A stretch of DNA of 64,000 nt, from positions 2,418,001 through 2,482,000 of the forward strand of contig OZ242367.1 in assembly GCA_965209015.1 (NCBI GenBank). Direction: 5' to 3'. The translations under genes were made by a program, and so were the position numbers. Positions 25,953-34,021 of the stretch are shown piece after piece (position 1 is the first letter of the stretch; the number at the start of each line of letters is the position of its first letter). This stretch comes from Bin80 sp965209015 (GTDB lineage: Bacteria > Bacteroidota > Rhodothermia > Rhodothermales > Bin80). The notes beneath the pieces are model-generated. The model was not told the DNA's origin. It saw only the letters and a list, made by a program, of their open reading frames with translations, and made no database searches.

Positions 25953-28271
25953 ATGAAAGGATTTTTTGTGCTCCTACTGACCACACTCTGCACTCCGATA
26001 ACCCTTTATGCCCAGTATTCACTACAGTTCGGTGGCGCAGTCTCTGTGAACAATCAACAAATAATTGTTGGCGAAGGGCGGCAACTCCTTCTTCCAGGCA
26101 ATGTTTTCATTTTCGACATGGCCGAGGATAGCACTTGGAACTTGGGACAGGTTCTTCGCCTTAGTGGAGAAACCGCCACTGGATTTGGTCAAAGCTTGGC
26201 ATCCCAAGATAGAACCTTAGCGATCGGAGCTCCCCTCTCTGGTGAGACTTATATTTATTCTCTGTCTGATGACGGGACATGGTCTTTATCTGAAACCCTT
26301 GTAAACCCACATGCGCTGTTTGGAACCACCCTCTCGCTGAATGAAGATCGTTTACTCATCGGTGCCGTGGGGAATGAGTACTCAAAAGGAGGTGCTTACC
26401 TGTATGTCCGCCGTGAGAATGGCTCTTGGGAAATGAAGGATAAATTGATCCATGATGATGTTTCCGCAGCGGATCAGTTTGGTCAGACCGTTCTGATTCA
26501 TAAAAATAATTTTGTGGTGAGTGCTCCCCGGTTGGACAACAGAAAAGGGCGTGTTTTTGTCTACTCTTATGACGAATCCTCCGAACTTCAAGTGCAGGAG
26601 ATCCAATTGAATGAGGGAGAGGCGGGAGATTTATTTGGGACCTCCATTACATCCGTGGGTGATAATTTGGTAATTAGCGCTCCTGGACGCCGAGGAGGAA
26701 CAGTTACAATTTTTTCAGAGGATGAAGATGAAAAGTGGAATAGAGTCCATACGATTGAATCCCCTGATCCTGATCAGGGCTATCGCTTTGGAGAGGTCGT
26801 TACAGGAGAGCAGGATCGTCTATGGATCTCCACTTCACATCATAATGAACGTACCGGTGGCCTATACTACATTGATCTATCCGATATGCAATTGTCCGAT
26901 GTGCTCAGCCCTGATGCCTTACAATTTCGGAGTGAATTTGGAACCAGCCTAGCCACAGATGGCCAAATTGTAGCAGTCGGAGCTACGGGACAGGATAATT
27001 ATGAGGGAGCTGTGTTTCCCCTTTACGTCACAAATGACCGGATCAAGGTTGGCGATGCGCTCTACAATATTGCAAGTGAAATCGAATCTGTGACCGGTGA
27101 AATCACCGAGTGTAAGAGTGGGACTGCTGGAGTATTCCCATGTGCAGAAGTTGATATGGTTTCATTTTTGACCAGACAGGAGATCGGTGCGCGGCGCGGA
27201 ATTCAGGTGAATGATGTTTGGGGTTGGGAAGATCCTGAAACCGGACGTGAATACGCGCTCGTTGGTCGAACAGACGGTACATCGTTCATTGATCTCACTG
27301 ATCCCTATTCCCCTGTTTACTTAGGAGATCTGCCAAAAACTTCTACTGCTAACCAAAGTCTATGGCGCGACATCAAGGTATACAGAGACCATGCGTTCAT
27401 TGTGGCTGATGGCGCGGGCGCTCACCACATGCAAATTTTCGATCTAACCCAACTCCGTGGAATTACTCAACCCCAAACATTTACTGAAACTGCCCTCTAC
27501 AAGGGTGTCTACAGCTCTCATAATATCGTGATCAATGAAGAATCAGGCTATGCCTATGCCGTTGGTAGCGATTCTGGCGGAGAAACCTGTGGTGGAGCAC
27601 TCCATATGATTAACATTCAGGATCCTTTGCATCCTTTTTTTGCAGGATGTTTTGCAGATACTAGAACTGGAAGAGGTGGAACCGGAACCACTCATGATGC
27701 GCAATGTGTCACCTATATTGGTCCCGATCTTCAGTATCATGGCCGCGAAATTTGCCTTAGTTCAAATGGGAATGCCCTCTCAATCGCGGATGTGACGGAT
27801 AAAGATGCACCTCTCCCTCTCTCCGTGGCTCAGTATCCTAATGTTGTCTACACACATCAGGGTTGGCTTACCGAAGATCAGCGCTACTTCTTCCTAAACG
27901 ATGAAGGAGATGAAATGTCAGAAGTTGTTGAGGCTACACGCACACTGATCTTTGACATCAGCGATCTTGAGGATCCGGTATTGGCTAATGAGTATTTTGG
28001 TCCCTCGAGTGCGATTGATCATAATCTATACGTTCAGGGAAATATCATGTATCAGACGAATTACGTTGAGGGCCTGAGAATTATAGATATTTCGGATCCT
28101 GAAAATCCAATGGAAATTGGTCATTTTGACACAGTCCCCTATGGCCCAAATGATCATTCACCTGTACTCGGCGCCTGGAGCAATTATCCTTTCTTCAAGA
28201 GCGGCACGATCGTAGTCACTTCAGGAAGAGAAGGTGTCTTTTTTCTGAAACGTCGTCCGGTGGATATGTAG
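25953..28271 (+). CDS. Secreted choice-of-anchor B family protein with N-terminal FG-GAP-type repeats
   Basis: The 772-residue protein (from the ATG at 25953) begins with a signal peptide (MKGFFVLLLTTLCTPITLYAQ). Residues about 25-385 are repeated blade-like units of the form FGxSLAxxDRTLAIGAP, FGTTLSLNEDRLLIGA, FGTSITSVGDNLVISAP and FGTSLATDGQIVAVGA. These resemble FG-GAP beta-propeller blades. Residues about 400-765 match the choice-of-anchor B / LVIVD-type family: RGIQVNDVWGWEDPETGREYALVGRTDGTSFIDLTDP, DIKVYRDHAFIVADG, and HQGWLTEDQRYFFLNDE. Function is unknown; it is likely surface-exposed or secreted. No sorting tail is obvious. An in-frame start at 25869 would bury the signal peptide. 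Cysteines near CKSG...CAEVD may form disulfides. Confidence 0.85.
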   Translation: MKGFFVLLLTTLCTPITLYAQYSLQFGGAVSVNNQQIIVGEGRQLLLPGNVFIFDMAEDSTWNLGQVLRLSGETATGFGQSLASQDRTLAIGAPLSGETYIYSLSDDGTWSLSETLVNPHALFGTTLSLNEDRLLIGAVGNEYSKGGAYLYVRRENGSWEMKDKLIHDDVSAADQFGQTVLIHKNNFVVSAPRLDNRKGRVFVYSYDESSELQVQEIQLNEGEAGDLFGTSITSVGDNLVISAPGRRGGTVTIFSEDEDEKWNRVHTIESPDPDQGYRFGEVVTGEQDRLWISTSHHNERTGGLYYIDLSDMQLSDVLSPDALQFRSEFGTSLATDGQIVAVGATGQDNYEGAVFPLYVTNDRIKVGDALYNIASEIESVTGEITECKSGTAGVFPCAEVDMVSFLTRQEIGARRGIQVNDVWGWEDPETGREYALVGRTDGTSFIDLTDPYSPVYLGDLPKTSTANQSLWRDIKVYRDHAFIVADGAGAHHMQIFDLTQLRGITQPQTFTETALYKGVYSSHNIVINEESGYAYAVGSDSGGETCGGALHMINIQDPLHPFFAGCFADTRTGRGGTGTTHDAQCVTYIGPDLQYHGREICLSSNGNALSIADVTDKDAPLPLSVAQYPNVVYTHQGWLTEDQRYFFLNDEGDEMSEVVEATRTLIFDISDLEDPVLANEYFGPSSAIDHNLYVQGNIMYQTNYVEGLRIIDISDPENPMEIGHFDTVPYGPNDHSPVLGAWSNYPFFKSGTIVVTSGREGVFFLKRRPVDM

Positions 28272-28402
28272 TCGGCAAGGTTTTTGTTTCTTATCTTTCC
28301 GCAAGTTTGGAACTAGATCATATATAAACGGTAAGTGATCGTTTCGTTTTACGAATCCACCTAAACTTATCCAAGAACTGACCCACTATTTTGCTAACAC
28401 GA

Positions 28403-29224
28403 ATGAAAGCTCTTCGTAATTTATATCTCGGACTCTCTCTTGCCACGATCATTCTGATCACGGCTATTCCCGTTACTGCCCAACAATACAAAGAGGATTT
28501 TAATTCGGCTCAGGAAGCCGCCAAGACTTCGGCTTGGGAAGTAGCCCGTGGCTTGTTTGCCGGTTCTGCTAATGGCGCGGATGAAGCATCTGATTCTGAC
28601 GTTGCCCAGCGTGCTCGCTATGCTGCCGCACAAATTGATTACAAACTTGGAACCACAGCATTTAAGGCTGAAGATTATGCTGCTGCCTTAGAGCATTATT
28701 CCAACGGGGAAAGTATCTATCCCGCTTATATCAAAAATCAATATGGCAGAGGTTTAGCACTAAATAAACTGGGACGAATTGATGAGGCGCTGGACAGTTG
28801 GTTAGCTGTAGTCAATGCACCAGGAGATCGTAAAACAAGCCTGACTGCCGAGAAACGAATTCGCAGCCACTTCATTAGTCAGGCCTCTGCCGCACTCGGT
28901 AAACCCAACCCGACGCCTGCGGATGCGGACGCTGCATTGGAGGCACTCGTCTCTTTAAGTGAATACATGGAACCGGATGCGGATGTGCATTATTACACTG
29001 CTCTGGCTCACTACACAAAAGGAGAAGGGGAATCAGCAGTCTCCTCTGCACAGACTGCTCTGGAACTCCATTCTGGAAGCCGTTCAGATAAGGCCAAGAT
29101 TTATTACGTTCTTGGCGAGGCTTATGTAAGTATCAATGACCGAGGCGCTGCGAGAGATGCTTTCCAGAATGCCACCTTTGGTACATGGAAACAATCAGCT
29201 GAGCATTATCTGGAGACACTCTAA
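28403..29224 (+). CDS. Secreted tetratricopeptide-repeat protein
   Basis: The 273-residue protein starts with a signal peptide (MKALRNLYLGLSLATIILITAIPVTAQ) when read from the ATG at 28403 rather than the TTG at 28391. It then shows TPR-like helix pairs: ALEHYSNGESIYPAYIKNQYGRGLALNKLGRIDEALDSWLAVV, and near the C-terminus KAKIYYVLGEAYVSINDRGAARDAFQNA. TPRs mediate protein-protein contacts, so this is probably a periplasmic scaffold. It stands as a single plus-strand gene closed by a good terminator at 29248. Confidence 0.85.
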   Translation: MKALRNLYLGLSLATIILITAIPVTAQQYKEDFNSAQEAAKTSAWEVARGLFAGSANGADEASDSDVAQRARYAAAQIDYKLGTTAFKAEDYAAALEHYSNGESIYPAYIKNQYGRGLALNKLGRIDEALDSWLAVVNAPGDRKTSLTAEKRIRSHFISQASAALGKPNPTPADADAALEALVSLSEYMEPDADVHYYTALAHYTKGEGESAVSSAQTALELHSGSRSDKAKIYYVLGEAYVSINDRGAARDAFQNATFGTWKQSAEHYLETL

Positions 29225-29247
29225 CCTCACCTATTTTGGCAAATTAG

Positions 29248-29284
29248 AAGCCCGTGGTCCGTTTGGGATTACGGGCTTTGTTAT
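29248..29284 (+). terminator. Rho-independent terminator after the TPR gene
   Basis: AAGCCCGT (29248-29255) and ACGGGCTT (29271-29278) form a perfect 8-bp stem with a 15-base loop, followed by TGTTATT. It lies 24 bases after the TPR stop and just before the first polysaccharide gene, so it separates the two units. The downstream T-run is weak. Confidence 0.7.
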
Positions 29285-29296
29285 TAGTGAGTTCTA

Positions 29297-30013
29297 ATGG
29301 ATTCATCAAGACCTGTTCTTGGGACTGGGTGTATTATTGAAGATGATGTTCATCTGGGACCTGACTGTATGATTGGCCATCATGTCACCATTCGATCTGG
29401 TACCCGCCTCGGGACTGGCGTTCGGGTTGGCGACCACAGTGTCCTAGGGGTGATGCCGATGCATACTCTACAAAGCACCTTACATGTGACAGACCGGCAG
29501 GATGGACTCACCGTCGGCGATCACTGCCAGATTGGGAACCATGCTATTCTTTACAATGATTGCACGATTGGAGTTCATGTTATGGTTGCTGATTTGGCGA
29601 CCGTGCGTGAACGGGTTTGGGTGGGAGACTACACCATAGTCGGTAGGGGTGTTGCAATCGAAAATGACTGTAACATCGGATCCCATTGCAAGTTGGAAAC
29701 CAATGCCTATATCACAGCTCATTCAAAACTGGAAGATTACGTTTTCATTGCACCCGGTGTAACTACGAGCAACGACAATTTTGCGGGACGCACCAAAGAC
29801 CGTCAAAAATTTTACAAAGGAGTTACCGTATGTCGTGGTGGGCGTATTGGAGCAGGATCTACGATCCTGCCTGGTAGAACGATCGGAGCCGATGCATTCT
29901 TGGCGGCGGGAAGTATTCTTACTCGTGATATTCCTCCCCGTGAGATTTGGATAGGAGTTCCAGCAAAGTTTTGGCGTATGGTTCCCTCAGAGCAATGGAT
30001 TGATCGTCAGTAA
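29297..30013 (+). CDS. Left-handed beta-helix N-acetyltransferase (WbpD-like)
   Basis: The 238-residue protein consists of hexapeptide repeats (for example IIEDDVHLGPDCMIGHHVTI and VGDYTIVGRGVAIENDCNIGSHCKLE), which fold as a left-handed beta-helix trimer. It also has a family-like EDYVFIAPGVTTSNDNF loop. In the WbpD role it would acetylate the 3-amino group of UDP-GlcNAc3NA with acetyl-CoA to give UDP-2,3-diacetamido-2,3-dideoxy-glucuronate. The assignment rests on fold plus neighbours: the next two genes are WbpE- and WbpB-like. It starts 3 bases before the aminotransferase begins after its stop, so they are one operon. It could instead be another nucleotide-sugar acetyltransferase. Confidence 0.75.
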   Translation: MDSSRPVLGTGCIIEDDVHLGPDCMIGHHVTIRSGTRLGTGVRVGDHSVLGVMPMHTLQSTLHVTDRQDGLTVGDHCQIGNHAILYNDCTIGVHVMVADLATVRERVWVGDYTIVGRGVAIENDCNIGSHCKLETNAYITAHSKLEDYVFIAPGVTTSNDNFAGRTKDRQKFYKGVTVCRGGRIGAGSTILPGRTIGADAFLAAGSILTRDIPPREIWIGVPAKFWRMVPSEQWIDRQ

Positions 30014-30016
30014 TCA

Positions 30017-31132
30017 ATGAGTCTTCAAATGGTTGACCTCAGGGGACAGTACCTGAGGATCAAGGATGAAATTGATGTAGCACTCCGTGAGGTATTGGGC
30101 TCTGCCCAATTTATTCGTGGGCCAGTTGTTTCACGGTTTGAAGCAGCACTCGCCGGCTGTACAAGCTCTGACTATGCCATTGGTGTTGCCAACGGCACGG
30201 ATGCCCTTCAGATTGCTTACATGGCCCTTGGGATCGGGCCCGGAGATGAAATCATTACTCCTTCCTTTACCTTCATCTCCACCGCTGAGGCCGCGGCTCT
30301 TTTGGGAGCTATCCCTGTCTTTGCAGATATAGATCCAAAGACCTATTGTCTTGACCCTGCGAGTGTTGAGGCATGTATCACCGCAAGAACACGCGCAATT
30401 GTTCCAGTTCATCTCTTTGGTCAATCTACGGATATGGATCCTATCTTAGCACTTGGATCAAAATTCAATCTTCCAGTGATTGAGGATAATGCCCAAGCAA
30501 TCGGTGCTACGTACAGAGGAAAACCTACCGGTAGTCTAGGATCTATGGGTACATGCTCTTTCTTCCCTTCAAAGAACCTCGGTGCCTATGGTGACGGAGG
30601 TGCAATCCTAACCTCCGACCCCGAATTGGATTCCAAAGCTCGAATGATCATGAATCATGGAGGCCTTCACAAGTACTATAACGAAATGGTCGGCATAAAT
30701 AGTCGACTTGATGCACTGCAGGCCGCAATTTTAGAGGTGAAGCTTCGACATCTAGACTCTTTCACTGATAAAAGGAGAATGGCAGCCTCCAATTACAATG
30801 CACTCTTTGAGAATACTACTCAAATCATCCTTCCTGATGAGGCTTCGTGGGGACGGCATGTTTACCATCAATATGTGATTCGTGTAGAAAGACGGGACGA
30901 ACTGGTGAACTCTCTATCACAGTCCGGCATCCCCTATGGGATCTACTACCCTGTCCCGTTGCATAAGATGCCTGTATTCAGTTCGCTAAATAACCCGGTA
31001 GCTCTTCTCGAGACTGAGAAAGCCTGCCGTGAAGTCATTGCCCTGCCAATGCATACGGAGCTTACTCCCTCTCAACAAGAACTGATTGCCAATACAGTGA
31101 TTCGGCATGTAACCAACCAAATTGATGCGTAA
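30017..31132 (+). CDS. DegT/DnrJ/EryC1 sugar aminotransferase (WbpE-like)
   Basis: The PLP-dependent enzyme would put an amino group on C3 of a UDP-3-keto sugar acid. The 371-residue protein has the family pattern: GVANGTDALQIAYMALGIGPGDEII, TPSFTFISTAEAAALLGA, EDNAQAIGATYRGKPTG and the PLP-lysine block FFPSKNLGAYGDGGAI (Lys near residue 187). The C-terminal HVYHQYVIR is the usual substrate-side strand. It starts 3 bases after the acetyltransferase stop and overlaps the next gene by 8 bases. Confidence 0.88.
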   Translation: MSLQMVDLRGQYLRIKDEIDVALREVLGSAQFIRGPVVSRFEAALAGCTSSDYAIGVANGTDALQIAYMALGIGPGDEIITPSFTFISTAEAAALLGAIPVFADIDPKTYCLDPASVEACITARTRAIVPVHLFGQSTDMDPILALGSKFNLPVIEDNAQAIGATYRGKPTGSLGSMGTCSFFPSKNLGAYGDGGAILTSDPELDSKARMIMNHGGLHKYYNEMVGINSRLDALQAAILEVKLRHLDSFTDKRRMAASNYNALFENTTQIILPDEASWGRHVYHQYVIRVERRDELVNSLSQSGIPYGIYYPVPLHKMPVFSSLNNPVALLETEKACREVIALPMHTELTPSQQELIANTVIRHVTNQIDA

Positions 31133-32141
31133 CGTTCGTCTGGCACAAATTGGGGCAGGATACTGGGGAAAAAATCTGCTTAGAAATTTTGCATCAATCC
31201 CGTTCTGTCAGGTTGTTGCAGTTTGCGATGCAGATCCCCGTGTACAAGAATTCATTGAAGGACAGTATCCCTCAATAATTATTGCACATGACATACAGGA
31301 AATTCTGTCACGCGATGATCTGGATGGCATTGTGGTTGCCACTGAAACGTCCTCTCACTTCTCTATTGCTCAGCGTGTACTAGAAAGTGGTCGGCATGTA
31401 TTCGTTGAAAAGCCCTTAGCAGAGCGAGTAGAAGAAGCGGAAATTTTGGTCTCCTTATCCGATGAGACAGGCTGTCATTGTATGGTCGGACACCTGCTCT
31501 TGTACCACCCTGCCTATAATTACGTAGAGGAATTGATTCAAAATGAGACACTAGGTGATATCTACTACATGTATAGCACCCGCGTCAATCTTGGCATCGT
31601 ACGTAAGAACGAAAATGCAATGCAGAGTCTGGCGCCCCATGATCTATCTGTAGCTCTCGCATTCATTCAAAACTCCCCCACTGCAGTAGCTGTACATGCC
31701 CAAGCCTACTTGCAACCAAATGTATGTGATGTGGCTTTCTCAACCATCTTTTTTGAGAATAATGCGATTGCGCATCTCCATACAAGCTGGCTTGATCCAC
31801 ATAAGGTTCGGAAACTCACACTGGTCGGTAGTCAGAAGATGGCAGTAATTGATGAGATGGAGAGTACAGAAAAGGTGCGAATTTTTGACAAAGGGGTAAG
31901 CCATCCTGGATATGTGAGCTTTGCAGAATCTATGACCACACGAGTTGGAGATATTACGATTCCAAATATCCAGATGTCGGAGCCCTTATATCTTGAATGC
32001 TCTCACTTTGTTGATTGTATTCGCACGGGTACTGCGCCCCGCACCGATGCGCGGAATGGTTTGGCAGTTGTCCAGCTACTTGGAGCTGCCCAAGAATCCG
32101 TTCGCTCAGGTGGAGACAAAATTCCAATCAGTTCCCTGTAA
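31125..32141 (+). CDS. Gfo/Idh/MocA oxidoreductase (WbpB-like UDP-GlcNAcA 3-dehydrogenase)
   Basis: The 338-residue protein has a Rossmann nucleotide-binding start, AQIGAGYWGKNLLRNF, and the family EKPLAERVEEAE lysine motif (about residues 92-103). Its C-terminal alpha/beta domain includes APHDLSVALAF. In the WbpB role it oxidises C3 of UDP-N-acetylglucosaminuronate before transamination. The ATG at 31125 lies inside the aminotransferase gene's last codons, so translation is coupled. A TTG three bases upstream is less likely. Confidence 0.82.
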   Translation: MRNVRLAQIGAGYWGKNLLRNFASIPFCQVVAVCDADPRVQEFIEGQYPSIIIAHDIQEILSRDDLDGIVVATETSSHFSIAQRVLESGRHVFVEKPLAERVEEAEILVSLSDETGCHCMVGHLLLYHPAYNYVEELIQNETLGDIYYMYSTRVNLGIVRKNENAMQSLAPHDLSVALAFIQNSPTAVAVHAQAYLQPNVCDVAFSTIFFENNAIAHLHTSWLDPHKVRKLTLVGSQKMAVIDEMESTEKVRIFDKGVSHPGYVSFAESMTTRVGDITIPNIQMSEPLYLECSHFVDCIRTGTAPRTDARNGLAVVQLLGAAQESVRSGGDKIPISSL

Positions 32142-32193
32142 ATATGCAGATCACTGATGCAAGAGCCCCTATGTACCAATGACGAAATAGGTT

Positions 32194-32973
32194 TTGTCTC
32201 CACATGTAAATACTACCTACCTTGATCAGTTGGTGGCTTATTACGAGCAGGTTTCTTTTATCGCCGACGATCCCATCCGTATATGCCATGCATTCACAGA
32301 TAAATCTGATCAAGAAGTCATTGGACTCTATGCGGCGACTTTGGCGTGGGGATCACGCCCAATCATACTGTCAAAACTTGAAGACTTATGTGCACGAATG
32401 GAATTCCAACCTTGGCGTTTCGTCACCGAATTTGATCCGACTCGAGACAGCAAGGTGCTCAGTACGTTTGTACATCGTACATTTCAGCCTGAAGATTGTA
32501 TCGCTTTCACTCATAATTTGAGTCTTCTCATTCATCAATTTGGAAGTATTGAACACATCTTCGGTGGCCGACCCGATGCATCGGACACTCGCGAGGCAAT
32601 TGAACGATTCAGCTCACGGATGATGGCTGTTCGTCCAGAGACTCCTTCAAGATTACAGAAACACTTATCACGTCCCAGTCGTGGAAGTGCCTGTAAGCGA
32701 CTATCGCTCTATCTTCGCTGGATGGTTCGTTCAGGCCCTGTAGATTTGGGAATCTGGAATACAATTCAATCAAATCAGTTATTATTACCTTTGGACATTC
32801 ATTCTGGGCGTCAGGCACGTACCTTGGGACTCCTTCAATCCAAAGCAAATAGCTTAAAGTCTGTGATGGAGCTCACCGAGGCATGCCGAAAACTGAATAG
32901 GAAAGATCCAGCACGTTACGACTATGCTCTCTTCGGATTGGGCGCTTATGGAGACCCGTTTATAGAATCATGA
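32194..32973 (+). CDS. TIGR02757 / DUF2400 family protein, unknown function
   Basis: The 259-residue protein matches TIGR02757: FIADDPIRICHAFTDKSDQEVIGLYAATLAWGSRPIILSKLEDL near the N-terminus, then CKRLSLYLRWMVRSGPVDLGIW and LDIHSGRQARTLGLL. The family is widespread in Bacteroidota and has helical character. A link to DNA glycosylase (HhH-like) folds has been suggested, but the function is unknown. An in-frame TAG lies at 32188, and the only early start codon is TTG at 32194, so a TTG start is indicated. Its stop overlaps the glycosyltransferase ATG (ATGA at 32970). Placement between nucleotide-sugar genes and a glycosyltransferase is odd for this family. Confidence 0.82.
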   Translation: MSPHVNTTYLDQLVAYYEQVSFIADDPIRICHAFTDKSDQEVIGLYAATLAWGSRPIILSKLEDLCARMEFQPWRFVTEFDPTRDSKVLSTFVHRTFQPEDCIAFTHNLSLLIHQFGSIEHIFGGRPDASDTREAIERFSSRMMAVRPETPSRLQKHLSRPSRGSACKRLSLYLRWMVRSGPVDLGIWNTIQSNQLLLPLDIHSGRQARTLGLLQSKANSLKSVMELTEACRKLNRKDPARYDYALFGLGAYGDPFIES

Positions 32974-33923
32974 CCGATCGCCTCACCGCTGAACCAGTAA
33001 TTTGCCTCGTTTTTCCCTGTTTTAATGAGGAGGAAGTCCTTCCTAACTTACTCCGAACCCTTGAGTCTCTGGACTTGGGGATTCAGACTCGGTTTTTATT
33101 CATTGACGATGGTAGTCAGGATGATACACTTCCCATTATCCGGGAGGCCTGTAGTTTAGACGATCGGATGGCTTATCTGAGTTTTTCTAGAAATTTTGGA
33201 CACCAGACCGCTGTCAGTGCAGGGCTGAACCATGCTCGTGGTGACCTCATTGCAATCTTGGATGCTGACCTTCAGGATCCACCCGAACTGCTGAAGCAGT
33301 TCATTGACAAATGGCGCGAGGGCTTTGACGTAGTTTATGGGATCCGTACAAATCGTAAAGAATCCCTTTTCCTCAGAGCCTGCTACAGCAGCTTTTATCG
33401 CCTGTTAAACCGGGTTGCAAACATTCAAATTCCCAGAGATGCGGGAGATTTTGCTCTCATGGATCGTAAAGTAGTGGACATCCTCAATGCACTTCCTGAA
33501 CATAATCGATTTGTGCGAGGACTTCGAGGATGGGTTGGATTCAAGCAAATTGGTATAAAGTATGCACGCCCTGCCCGGTATGCTGGTACATCCAGTTACA
33601 ACATCAAACGGTCAACACGACTTGCCCTGGATGGTTTGCTCTCATTCTCTTCCACCCCCCTAAGGTTATCTGCGTGGCTTGGTGCCGGATCCGCCCTACT
33701 TGGATTTTGTTATCTCATATATGCATTGGGAGTATTTCTGAGTGGGAAGGACCTACCAGAGGGTTGGACCTCTACGGTCGTATTAATCCTGTTCCTTGGA
33801 GGAGTTCAACTCATGGTCTTGGGTATTCTCGGAGAATATCTGGGGCGAATCTTTGAGGAAGTAAAGGGTCGCCCCCATTATATCCTAAATGAGCATGCTG
33901 GCTGGCTCTCAGAAATCAAATGA
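32970..33923 (+). CDS. Membrane-anchored GT2 glycosyltransferase (DPM1/GtrB/ArnC-like)
   Basis: The 317-residue protein has a GT-A catalytic domain (about residues 1-225) with VFPCFNEEEVLPNLL, FIDDGSQDDT and the DLDADLQDPPE-type metal motif (AILDADLQDPPELL, about 91-104). YGIRTNRKES follows. Two hydrophobic helices near the C-terminus (about 232-255 and 268-290) are typical of polyprenyl-phosphate glycosyltransferases such as GtrB. It would transfer a sugar from a nucleotide donor to undecaprenyl phosphate. It is translationally coupled to the TIGR02757 gene and ends the plus-strand arm of the polysaccharide locus. Confidence 0.88.
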   Translation: MTDRLTAEPVICLVFPCFNEEEVLPNLLRTLESLDLGIQTRFLFIDDGSQDDTLPIIREACSLDDRMAYLSFSRNFGHQTAVSAGLNHARGDLIAILDADLQDPPELLKQFIDKWREGFDVVYGIRTNRKESLFLRACYSSFYRLLNRVANIQIPRDAGDFALMDRKVVDILNALPEHNRFVRGLRGWVGFKQIGIKYARPARYAGTSSYNIKRSTRLALDGLLSFSSTPLRLSAWLGAGSALLGFCYLIYALGVFLSGKDLPEGWTSTVVLILFLGGVQLMVLGILGEYLGRIFEEVKGRPHYILNEHAGWLSEIK

Positions 33924-33951
33924 TGCATTTTCATTTCATCCTCGTGAGACA

Positions 33952-33976
33952 GCCTGATCTTCGCAAGTGATCAGCC
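33952..33976. terminator. Possible bidirectional stem between converging operons
   Basis: CTGATC (33954-33959) and GATCAG (33969-33974) can pair with a 9-base loop in the short gap between the converging glycosyltransferase and WbpA-like genes. No T-run follows on either strand, so it is a weak candidate. Confidence 0.3.
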
Positions 33977-34021
33977 ATCACCTCTATCTCGGGGGATTGG
34001 ATATGTATCCGGTGGGCTACC

